The notes beneath the pieces were generated by a model. It was not told where the DNA came from, made no database searches, and worked only from the letters and a program-made list of their open reading frames with translations. A DNA stretch of 18,444 nucleotides from an uncultured Bacteroidales bacterium (GTDB lineage: Bacteria > Bacteroidota > Bacteroidia > Bacteroidales > Muribaculaceae): contig CALZQD010000004.1 of assembly GCA_945828175.1 (NCBI GenBank), forward strand, positions 1 through 18,444, given 5' to 3'. Made by a program: the position numbers and the translations under genes. Each line of letters starts with the position of its first letter. Within the stretch, counting starts at the first letter, position 1. This document shows, one piece after another, positions 1 through 7,057 of the stretch.

Positions 1-84
1 TTTCAAGCTGCCGATTCATCATTCTTAAAGCCTTTCTTATCCCGAACTCGCGTTTCTATTTAAAGCATTTTAGAGGTCAAATCA
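1..84. other. left edge, no supported gene
   Basis: No gene can be supported here. On the minus strand two adjacent ATG codons (22-20 and 19-17) open a frame that runs off the window after seven codons (M-M-N-R-Q-L-E), with a purine-rich AAAGG about ten bases upstream. A divergent gene could therefore start here, but seven codons are not evidence. Confidence 0.2.
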
Positions 85-107
85 TGCACAAAATAATAAA
101 TTGTGCA
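85..107. repeat. 7-bp inverted repeat upstream of the Nudix operon
   Basis: TGCACAA at 85-91 is mirrored by TTGTGCA at 101-107 around a 9-base A/T spacer. It has no GC-rich stem and no T-run, so it is unlikely to be a terminator. It sits about 50 bases upstream of the promoter -7 box and could be a protein-binding site. No function is known to me. Confidence 0.4.
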
Positions 108-113
108 GTTCTT

Positions 114-126
114 GTGTAAAATTTAC
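114..126 (+). promoter_or_regulatory. candidate operator copy 1
   Basis: GTGTAAAATTTAC here recurs without a mismatch at 169-181. Its core, GTAAA-A-TTTAC, is an inverted repeat with 5-bp arms around one base, typical of a small dimeric DNA-binding protein. This copy lies about 45 bases upstream of the -7 box. The first gene of the operon encodes an NrtR-type Nudix/winged-helix protein, so autoregulation through these sites is a reasonable inference. Confidence 0.5.
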
Positions 127-158
127 TCAAATAATTTTATCATTCACAACAATATGTA

Positions 159-166
159 TATCTTTG
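159..166 (+). promoter_or_regulatory. Bacteroidetes -7 promoter box for the ADP-ribose/radical SAM operon
   Basis: TATCTTTG matches TAnnTTTG, the -7 element of the Bacteroidetes primary sigma factor. A T-rich stretch about 20 bases upstream (134-139) is a poor -33 element. Transcription would start near 172, about 20-35 bases before the first gene. The presumed start falls inside operator copy 2, so a bound repressor could block initiation. Confidence 0.65.
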
Positions 167-168
167 CG

Positions 169-181
169 GTGTAAAATTTAC
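169..181 (+). promoter_or_regulatory. candidate operator copy 2, over the transcription start
   Basis: Exact second copy of GTGTAAAATTTAC, 55 bases start-to-start from copy 1. That is close to five helical turns, so both copies would lie on the same DNA face. It begins three bases after the -7 box. Confidence 0.5.
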
Positions 182-192
182 CAAAGAACAAA

Positions 193-885
193 ATGGAAGA
201 TAAAATGTATAGTTATAAATACCCTCATCCATCTGTCACAACAGACTGTGTGATATTTGGATTTGATGGTACAAAACTTCAGGTTCTGCTTGTAGAAAGA
301 GGTATTGAACCTTACAAAGGACATTGGGCTTTCCCCGGAGGATTTATAAAGATGGATGAATCTTGTGAAGAAGGAGCACTCCGTGAACTCAAAGAGGAAA
401 CAGGGTTGACAGGTGCATACATTGAACAGTTCCATACTTTCAGCGACCCGAATAGGGATCCGCGAGAAAGAGTTATAACTGTTGCCTTTTATGCTCTTGT
501 GAGAATACAGGACGTAAAAGGCGGTGATGACGCAGCAAGAGCCGCATGGTTTGCTCTTGATGCCGTTCCGCAACTTGCTTTTGACCATGACAGAATTTTA
601 AGAGAAGCCTTGAAACGACTGAGAGAGCGCATCCATTTTGAGCCTATAGGGTTTGAGCTGTTGCCAGAGAAGTTTACGTTGAAGCAACTGCAGAACCTGT
701 ATGAAGCCATATTGGATGTGCGGTTTGACAGGAGTAACTTTGCTAAGAAGATGCTTCATTTCAACATTCTCAAACAATTGGATGAAACAGTATGGCCTAC
801 ACCAAAGCGTGAGGCTTATCTATATAGTTTCAATGAAGAAAGTTATAACGAATTAAAACAAAAAGGATTCCGGCTGGAATTTTAG
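193..885 (+). CDS. NrtR-type Nudix hydrolase / winged-helix regulator
   Basis: A 230-residue protein with an N-terminal Nudix domain (about 15-140) and a C-terminal winged-helix region (about 145-225), the NrtR architecture. The Nudix box is complete: G50, E56, R64-E65-L66, E68-E69, G71-L72 fit GX5EX7REUXEEXGU. NrtR proteins control NAD salvage genes and sense ADP-ribose or related nucleotides; a full box suggests this one may also hydrolyse ADP-ribose. The C-terminal part has the FTLKQLQNLYEAIL and R/F-KKML signature of the family. It is first in the operon, 15 bp before an ADP-ribosylglycohydrolase, which supports an ADP-ribose role. ATG 205 is an alternative start with a GGAAG five bases upstream. 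Related Bacteroidetes regulators control sugar genes, so the regulated pathway is inferred. Confidence 0.88.
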   Translation: MEDKMYSYKYPHPSVTTDCVIFGFDGTKLQVLLVERGIEPYKGHWAFPGGFIKMDESCEEGALRELKEETGLTGAYIEQFHTFSDPNRDPRERVITVAFYALVRIQDVKGGDDAARAAWFALDAVPQLAFDHDRILREALKRLRERIHFEPIGFELLPEKFTLKQLQNLYEAILDVRFDRSNFAKKMLHFNILKQLDETVWPTPKREAYLYSFNEESYNELKQKGFRLEF

Positions 886-900
886 AAAGGAGACCCTATT

Positions 901-1695
901 ATGAAGAATCTATTGCTGAGTGCTGCTATCGGCGATATAGCCGGTATGCCTTACGAGTTCAAAGGAAGAACAAAAGACTACAATGCAGTCGATTTGTTGC
1001 TCCCGACAAATACATATACCGATGACACGGTATGTACTTTTGCCTGTGCAGAAGCATTATTAAGAGATTTGAACATGGCAGAGAATCTTTGGAATCGATG
1101 CCGAGCCGACTTCTATCGTGGATTTGGCGGACGTTTTGCAAGATGGCTTATTGCAGAAGACATACAACCGTCCTACCATTCTTACGGTAATGGCAGTGGA
1201 ATGAGAGTTTCTGCTGCTGGTTTTATGGCAAAAAGTGTTGATGAGTGTATTGACTTGGCAACAATGACCGCACTTCCTACGCATGACCATCCAGAAGGTA
1301 TCAAAGGTGCTGTAGCAACTGCACTTGCTATCTTTTACGGAATGCAAGGCAAGGATAAAGACTTCATCCGAAAGCAAGTGTTGGATGTGTATTATCCGAA
1401 TTGGTCTGGATTGACGTATGAAGGCATTAAACCAGAATATGGCTTTGACGAAACATGCCAACAGACTATTCCTGCGGCACTTATCTGTTTCTTAGAGAGC
1501 AAGGACTATGAAGACTGTCTGAAACTGGCTATTGCTTTAGGTGGAGATGCCGATACGCTTGCCGCTATTTCTGGCCCTATGGCATACGCTTTCTACAAGA
1601 CCATGTCAGAAGAACTAATTGCCAATGCAAAGGCAAAGCTTCCGGAATGGATGCTTGAAGTGAATGAAGAATTAGACCATTATGTTAACCAATAA
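901..1695 (+). CDS. ADP-ribosylglycohydrolase (DraG/ARH family)
   Basis: A 264-residue all-helical ADP-ribosylglycohydrolase. These dinuclear-metal enzymes cleave ADP-ribose from proteins or small acceptors. Signature motifs are in order: GDIAGMPYEF (11-20), TDDT (40-43, metal ligands), YGNGSGMR (95-102), THDHPEG (127-133) and GGDADT (214-219, second metal cluster) followed by AAISGP. All expected acidic ligands are present, so it should be active. Length is normal for the small bacterial members. AAAGGAG at 886-892 lies eight bases before the ATG, a strong Shine-Dalgarno site for a Bacteroidetes gene. With the upstream Nudix protein it could release ADP-ribose and pass it on for hydrolysis. 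The substrate (protein, nucleic acid or small molecule) cannot be read from the sequence. Confidence 0.92.
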   Translation: MKNLLLSAAIGDIAGMPYEFKGRTKDYNAVDLLLPTNTYTDDTVCTFACAEALLRDLNMAENLWNRCRADFYRGFGGRFARWLIAEDIQPSYHSYGNGSGMRVSAAGFMAKSVDECIDLATMTALPTHDHPEGIKGAVATALAIFYGMQGKDKDFIRKQVLDVYYPNWSGLTYEGIKPEYGFDETCQQTIPAALICFLESKDYEDCLKLAIALGGDADTLAAISGPMAYAFYKTMSEELIANAKAKLPEWMLEVNEELDHYVNQ

Positions 1696-1712
1696 AATAA
1701 GGAGAGCATAAT

Positions 1713-4013
1713 ATGTACAATAACGTTGATCTGTTCGATTTAGAGAGATTCGTAAAAGCACAAGATACTTACGATTCGTACAATATTGCCTTGAAAGAAA
1801 TAAAGGACGGTTGGAAACAGTCTCATTGGATGTGGTATGTATTCCCACAAATCCACGGATTGGGACATAGCAGCACGTCTCAGAAGTATAGCATCAAGTC
1901 CTTGCTTGAAGCCTTGGCGTATCTTAGACATGATACGTTAGGAGAACGCCTATATGAGGTCATGAACGCTCTTCCCGTCCATGGTGATGCTGAAGAGATA
2001 TTCGGAAAGTTGGATGCCATGAAGCTACGTTCATGCCTAACCTTATTTGACCTTGTCTCTCCAAATGAAATCTTCGCAGAGTTTCTGGAGAACTATTTCA
2101 ACAAGGAGCGTTGTCAGAAGACCCTACAGATTGTGTCATCAGAGTTATCCTATTATAAGGGAGACGACGCATTCAGAAGAAACGGAATCCGTGCTGAAGT
2201 GCCAAGAGCCTTCCTTGAAGGTATTGATGGGTCGGAAAAACTGACGTACGATAATTGTATTGGTACGCTGTTGGATTTATTGGGTAGAGGTGAAAACATG
2301 CGAATGCTTGTTTCTCGTCACTTATGGAACAAAGAAGATTTTTCATTCTACAGGGTATCAAATGTTAAGTCCAGAATTCTGAGCTATATGACAACCTTCT
2401 TCCAAAAGGTTGCCAATAGTGCAAACGATGAAGCCTTATTCAATGAAATGAAAGACATATACGGTCGCTATGAATTTGCGAAAGACGATCAGCTATTACA
2501 AATAGCAGATGCCTTTGATGAGTTCTTGAATAAATATAAAGAGGACGTGCGCGTAAAACCAGTAATAGCCTCTTACGTCAAAGATTCTTTATGTAAGCCT
2601 GTAGAACAAACACCTGGTAGAATTTACAATGGCATTATACGCCCAGAATATACTCCAGATGCCATTGGTACCTTGAAGTCGGATGAGGTGTTTGTTTTTG
2701 GAAGCAACCTTCATGGACATCATGGAGGTGGAGCTGCCAGGGCAGCCATCAAAAAGTTTGGAGCTATTTGGGGACAAGGCGTGGGACTTCAAGGACAAAG
2801 CTACGCAATACCCACCATGCAGGGTGGTGTGGAAACTATTAAGCCATATGTTGACCAGTTTGTTGGTTTCGCTAAGGAACATACCGAGTTGTTCTTTTAT
2901 GTCACACGTATAGGATGCGGCATTGCGGGCTTCAAGGATAGCGACATAGCACCTTTGTTCAAAGATGCTATGGATGTTTGCAATATTTGTTTGCCGGAAT
3001 CATTCGTCAAAGAAAACAAAAGCACTATCAGTCCAACAGTCCCACAGGAACTATTAACCATGATGTATGGCCAAGTAAGGACGTTAGTAGACCTTTTGAA
3101 AGAGCTTAATAAGCAGGAGCCTATCAAAGATAGAGATGATGCCAGAAAGCGCCTGATTGAGATTACAGAACGCAATGTCCGTTATGGCGATGAATTCGCA
3201 TTCATGGCTATGAGAACCATTTGGTGTATCATGAGCCGATATGAACATGAAGGCTCGAAAGTAGATATTGAACAGATGGAAAAAGACATGTTATCATTCC
3301 ACGATGGTAATGAATATCTCAAAGCGAATGGAATAGAACAGATATTTTACAATTACTCTGTCCGAAAGATGATCAAGTACATCCAGTTCCTCAATGAATT
3401 CAGAAGATATAGTAACTATGAGGCAATTCGCGATGACTTACAATCTATTCCTGTCAGCCATTGTAGCAGTAATGATCCTCAATATTACTATAGTTTCTAC
3501 AAAGGCACCATATGGAGAGTACGTGATATTCTTTTCGAAGAGTGGGAAAATGTCATCAAGAATGGCAAATTAGACAATGAGTTGTTGGAACAAATAGCCT
3601 TTGGCCGATTCGACAACATGGTCAAAGAGCATGGACTAAAAGAAACCATTCGCCTTGCATATGGTGATGTTGGTTGTCATCCAAACATTCAAGCACCAAT
3701 GAGCCGTAGAGAAGGGACTGTTTGGGGACCGATTTATCGAATCGACGGCAACCATATAGAGAAGGGCTGCTCAGATTTTAGACGCTGGCCATGGACAAAT
3801 ACCAGCTTTGAGATGAAATTTGCACATGAAATCCTTGAAAAAGATCGGAATTACATGTTTGCAGATTCTGATTGGCTAGGAGGATTGTATCTCCCAGTAT
3901 CTGATTATACGCTGCCCGTATATTCTCGATATGGAGGAAGAATGGATTTTGAGAGCCAAGAAGAGAAAATAAAATTTATCGAAGAACATAAATCAGGAAG
4001 AAATGCTGATTAA
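1713..4013 (+). CDS. DUF1810 - macro-domain-like - unknown C-terminus fusion protein
   Basis: A 766-residue cytoplasmic protein with no signal peptide. Residues about 6-145 are a DUF1810 domain (ERFVKAQD, SHWMWYVFPQIHGLG, KLRSCLTLF). Residues about 150-300 are a helical linker I do not recognise. Residues about 323-430 match a macro-domain-like family that I recall as 'A1S_2505 family phage non-structural protein': EVFVFGSNLHGHHGGGAARA, GQGVGLQGQSYAIPT, RIGCGIAGF. The Gly-rich loop and the IGCG...AGF element suit an ADP-ribose pocket. Residues about 440-766 are unrecognised, rich in Trp, Tyr and charged residues, with a CSDFRRWPW motif near the end. AAGGAG at 1699-1704 is a strong ribosome site. 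The stop overlaps the next start by 11 bp, indicating coupling. Function is unknown; binding or processing of an ADP-ribosylated molecule is inferred. Confidence 0.75.
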   Translation: MYNNVDLFDLERFVKAQDTYDSYNIALKEIKDGWKQSHWMWYVFPQIHGLGHSSTSQKYSIKSLLEALAYLRHDTLGERLYEVMNALPVHGDAEEIFGKLDAMKLRSCLTLFDLVSPNEIFAEFLENYFNKERCQKTLQIVSSELSYYKGDDAFRRNGIRAEVPRAFLEGIDGSEKLTYDNCIGTLLDLLGRGENMRMLVSRHLWNKEDFSFYRVSNVKSRILSYMTTFFQKVANSANDEALFNEMKDIYGRYEFAKDDQLLQIADAFDEFLNKYKEDVRVKPVIASYVKDSLCKPVEQTPGRIYNGIIRPEYTPDAIGTLKSDEVFVFGSNLHGHHGGGAARAAIKKFGAIWGQGVGLQGQSYAIPTMQGGVETIKPYVDQFVGFAKEHTELFFYVTRIGCGIAGFKDSDIAPLFKDAMDVCNICLPESFVKENKSTISPTVPQELLTMMYGQVRTLVDLLKELNKQEPIKDRDDARKRLIEITERNVRYGDEFAFMAMRTIWCIMSRYEHEGSKVDIEQMEKDMLSFHDGNEYLKANGIEQIFYNYSVRKMIKYIQFLNEFRRYSNYEAIRDDLQSIPVSHCSSNDPQYYYSFYKGTIWRVRDILFEEWENVIKNGKLDNELLEQIAFGRFDNMVKEHGLKETIRLAYGDVGCHPNIQAPMSRREGTVWGPIYRIDGNHIEKGCSDFRRWPWTNTSFEMKFAHEILEKDRNYMFADSDWLGGLYLPVSDYTLPVYSRYGGRMDFESQEEKIKFIEEHKSGRNAD

Positions 4014-4887
4014 CTTTAAGGGAAAATCCATTTCCGTTAAAGAGTTTGACTGTAAGCTTGGAAAGCTGCAAGAAGAACCCATTGCTCCCTTTGTGAACCT
4101 TTTTGTTAAGGTTACAAAGGGTTGCAATGCAAAGTGTTTGTTTTGCAGCAATGCCGGAACATCGATTCCTCAGACTCCTTTCAGTGTGTCCAAATTGATA
4201 GATATAATCAAGAGCTTGAAGGAATCTGGTATTAAGGTGAACAGAGTAAATATTACAGGTGGTGAGCCATCTGTTGTTTCTCCGTTGGTAGAAGACATTC
4301 TGTCAAAAATGGACGAGCCAGAAACATCTGGTATTCACATGCACCTTAACACCAACGGACTGCTCCTTCAGTCACAGGAGTTGATGCGGCATCCTCGATG
4401 GGATAGCATATCCATGTCTCTTCATCATTATGATATAGCAAGATTGTCTGAATTATATGGATGTCGCATTCCTGATGGAGCTTTCTACTTTGACGGTATA
4501 AACCTACAAAAGGTAAACTCCAGTTGTAATCTGGTTAAAGGGTACATTGATAATGCAGAGGAAGCGCACAAGATGCTGGATTTCAATATCGACCGTGGTA
4601 TTCCTCGTATTGGTTTCGTCGCCTTGATGAAGGTGAATGACTATTGCCGGGAACATTTCGTGGATTTGGAAGATATTCATCTGGATAGTATTCCACATGT
4701 GTATTTTACGAAATCCATGAATAGAGGGAGCGATTGCAAATGCAGCAACTATCTGTACAATCGTGACTTGAAGATTCTGGAGATATACATGCGCAACTAT
4801 GCCAACCCGAACTATTACGAATCATCCCTTGTCTATGATGGCGAGTATCTACGACAGGGATTTCATCAAGACAACATCATATATTAA
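4003..4887 (+). CDS. radical SAM protein
   Basis: A 294-residue radical SAM enzyme. The [4Fe-4S] motif CX3CX2C is C41, C45, C48 in GCNAKCLFC, and NITGGEPS (83-90) is the SAM-binding GGEP element. The barrel covers about 30-215. A CKC pair at 245-247 near the C-terminus could bind a second metal, but a full SPASM or auxiliary cluster is not evident. The family makes a 5'-deoxyadenosyl radical for very diverse reactions, and I cannot assign the substrate. The ATG lies inside the end of the previous gene and the next gene starts five bases after this one stops, so it is an integral part of the operon. No small precursor-peptide gene is nearby, which argues against peptide natural product maturation. 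Confidence 0.85.
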   Translation: MLINFKGKSISVKEFDCKLGKLQEEPIAPFVNLFVKVTKGCNAKCLFCSNAGTSIPQTPFSVSKLIDIIKSLKESGIKVNRVNITGGEPSVVSPLVEDILSKMDEPETSGIHMHLNTNGLLLQSQELMRHPRWDSISMSLHHYDIARLSELYGCRIPDGAFYFDGINLQKVNSSCNLVKGYIDNAEEAHKMLDFNIDRGIPRIGFVALMKVNDYCREHFVDLEDIHLDSIPHVYFTKSMNRGSDCKCSNYLYNRDLKILEIYMRNYANPNYYESSLVYDGEYLRQGFHQDNIIY

Positions 4888-4892
4888 GCAGA

Positions 4893-6212
4893 ATGACAAT
4901 AGCAGAATTATATCAGTCTAGAAAGAATGACCCTCGTTGGAACACTTCTTACCCAATCAGTCCATCTGATTGGGCGGATTATCGTGTACCAGGGCCTCTT
5001 TCTTTTAAGAATGACCATCGTTTGTCATTCTACATTCATATTCCTTTCTGCAAGCAACTGTGTTCATTCTGTGAATACACCAGGATGCTCTGTCCGGATG
5101 AAAACGTACAAAGGGACTATCTGCTTGCAATAGCCAATGATATTGAGCAATTCAAGCAGCAATACAAAGATGTCACATTGCTTGGCTTTGACATTGGAGG
5201 AGGAACGCCAACATCATTATCAGAGAAGAATTTCTCATTGCTGATGCAAATCTATCAGACTTCAATTTCAGGATTAGTACTTGATGACAAATATGAACCA
5301 AGCATAGAAGGAACTTTCAACACACTGGAAGAACAGAAGTTGGAGGCAATGTCTAAAAACGGCTTTCACAGGTTGTCTTTGGGAGTACAGTCTTCGTGCA
5401 ATTCGGTTTTGCACCAGCATCAAAGGGGAAGTACCAACGAAGCGAGCATGTCATCATGGTTAGAGAAGGCTTGGGAAAAAGGAATCAAGAAAGTAAACCT
5501 GGACTTCATGTATGGTCTTAACGGACAGAATGAATTAACCATTCATCAAGACCTTGAATTGATTAGCCGTTTAAGACCACAGCAGGTTACTCTATACGAG
5601 TTGAGAACCAATATGATTTCAGCAAAGGAGTCATTCTCCAAAGAAGAGTTGTTTGACCAATATGTTCAGTATTATGACGGACTCATATCCTTGGGGTATT
5701 ATGCTCGGTTTGGACAAAATACATTCTCTGTTGATGTGACTGACGAAGGAGTATCATCGTATCTCAGAGAAAGGATGCTCAACGGAGCTGCATACAAAGG
5801 TTTTGGCATGTCTGCCCAAAGCATGAGTTCTGAAGGCATTGCGTATAATGTGGGTAAACTTGCGGTAACACCGCAAAATGCACTCAACAAAGAAGGCTAC
5901 CTTGAACAATTTACTTATCTTCTGCCTCCAGACGAACTTGCTTCAAAATATATGGCAATATCTGCATATAATGGTTCATTCTCTATTGCCAGATTAAGAG
6001 ACTATGGCATAAGCGAAAGAAGTCTGAACGAGACGCTTGATTTCTGTGTTGAAGAAGGACTCCTGTATAAGGAGGAAAGAAACAGGATGTTCATTACTAA
6101 AAAGGGCTTCAAACATTATGGAGCACTATTCTCGCTATTTTACTCCAAGAACAGATACAATCAAGAGGAAATAATGTCTTGCCCGCCAAAAGAAAAAGAG
6201 CCCATCCATTAG
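4893..6212 (+). CDS. HemW/HemN-like radical SAM protein
   Basis: A 439-residue protein of the coproporphyrinogen-oxidase-like radical SAM group. FYIHIPFC opens the core and C53, C57, C60 form CX3CX2C. GGGTPTSL at 103-110 is the SAM-binding glycine loop. GFHRLSLGVQS and KVNLDFMYGL fit HemW barrel motifs. The last 90 residues (ELASKYM... to ...KKGFKHYGALF) form the HemW-type C-terminal helical/winged domain. Unlike oxygen-independent coproporphyrinogen oxidase, no fourth Cys follows C60 as CxC. HemW is a heme chaperone, but placement in an ADP-ribose operon beside another radical SAM gene suggests a specialised paralogue. Its start is five bases after the preceding stop. The last gene of the operon; no clear terminator follows before the convergent pseudogene. 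Confidence 0.82.
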   Translation: MTIAELYQSRKNDPRWNTSYPISPSDWADYRVPGPLSFKNDHRLSFYIHIPFCKQLCSFCEYTRMLCPDENVQRDYLLAIANDIEQFKQQYKDVTLLGFDIGGGTPTSLSEKNFSLLMQIYQTSISGLVLDDKYEPSIEGTFNTLEEQKLEAMSKNGFHRLSLGVQSSCNSVLHQHQRGSTNEASMSSWLEKAWEKGIKKVNLDFMYGLNGQNELTIHQDLELISRLRPQQVTLYELRTNMISAKESFSKEELFDQYVQYYDGLISLGYYARFGQNTFSVDVTDEGVSSYLRERMLNGAAYKGFGMSAQSMSSEGIAYNVGKLAVTPQNALNKEGYLEQFTYLLPPDELASKYMAISAYNGSFSIARLRDYGISERSLNETLDFCVEEGLLYKEERNRMFITKKGFKHYGALFSLFYSKNRYNQEEIMSCPPKEKEPIH

Positions 6213-6239
6213 GACTGGCTGCTCCTGCATAAACTCAAA

Positions 6240-6820
6240 TCATTCAAATGAGAATTGACGGATGTAGAAGTAGGTGTCATCATCGTCATACTCATTGATG
6301 AAGTTAATCATTTCCTCATCAGTTCGCTTACCTTGCTCGATGTTCATCTTCTCACACCATTCATTGATAGCGTCTTTGAGGGTAGTGTAGATGTCATCAC
6401 AAGCATCCTCAAATGGTTCTCCGCTGGAACTGACTGCTACCTCTTCAGGAAAAAACTCACCTTCATCATGTACATAATAAACCTCACATCCACATTCACA
6501 GACTCTATATGAGATAGAGAGTTCATCCCAAAGTAGATGGTTAATCTCCTCAAATAACTCGTTGCAAGCATCCCATGCTGTTTCTGTTCAAAGGATAATA
6601 GATAGTAATCATTGGTTGGGTCTTCCTCATACTCTGCCCAATAGATGTGACCACGAACACAGATTTGTTTTGTTTCGTGGTCGATGCCATAATGTTCTGC
6701 CAACTGGTAAAGCCAGATGTTCTTACTGTTCACCTCCATTTTTTGGAGTGTGCTCCCCAGGTCGTTCACAGCCTTGCGTGTTCCTGTCACCTTGTAGGTG
6801 GTTGTTGCTTGATTTGCCAT
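6240..6820 (-). pseudogene. frameshifted hypothetical protein, mobile-element type
   Basis: Reading leftwards from ATG 6820 gives MANQATTTYKVTGTRKAV and continues to YYLLSFE at about 6587. There the frame is lost: the uncorrected frame runs 50 more codons to a stop at 6437. Adding one base, as if GAAACAG had lost an A, opens the alternative frame (T-E-T-A-W-D-A-C-N-E-L-F-E-E), which runs acid-rich to a TGA at 6240-6242. Restored length is 193 residues. Features include a Cys pair in CECGCEVYYVHDEGEFFPEE. I recall similar unannotated proteins from Bacteroidales conjugative or mobilisable elements, but cannot verify this. Whether the shift is a mutation or an assembly error cannot be told here. 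It converges on the HemW-like gene, with 27 bases between the stops. Confidence 0.7.
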
Positions 6821-7057
6821 AATGGACAAAAGAAAAGGTCGCCATACACGAAAAACTAATGATGCCCTATCTCAACAACATCCGCCCGTCCCACGATGAG
6901 TAAATGGTTTCAACACACCCGGCAATGACACATCACATCGAAAGCAGTATCCTCCCGCCTGCTTTGACAAAGGTGCATTTCATCGCTTAATCTGACGGCC
7001 GGCAGTGGCTATTTCGCCATTTTTCGCTAATTTTGTAGCACAAAAAACTTTTATGAA
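6821..7057. other. intergenic composition boundary
   Basis: This 237-base stretch has no convincing ORF. Base composition changes across it, from the AT-rich left block to the GC-rich host-like block on the right. A promoter lies near its right end. I found no integrase, transposase, tRNA or clear terminal repeat. Confidence 0.6.
7028..7035 (+). promoter_or_regulatory. -7 promoter box for endonuclease-mnmE
   Basis: TAATTTTG matches the Bacteroidetes TAnnTTTG element, 22 bases before the endonuclease ATG. The expected start of transcription is near 7042, leaving a leader of about 16 bases. No good -33 TTTG is seen at the right distance. Confidence 0.6.

Noticed and set aside
6255..6512. Plus-strand frames across 6255-6859
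   Set aside because: They lie opposite the frameshifted minus-strand gene, which explains the coding character of the region.
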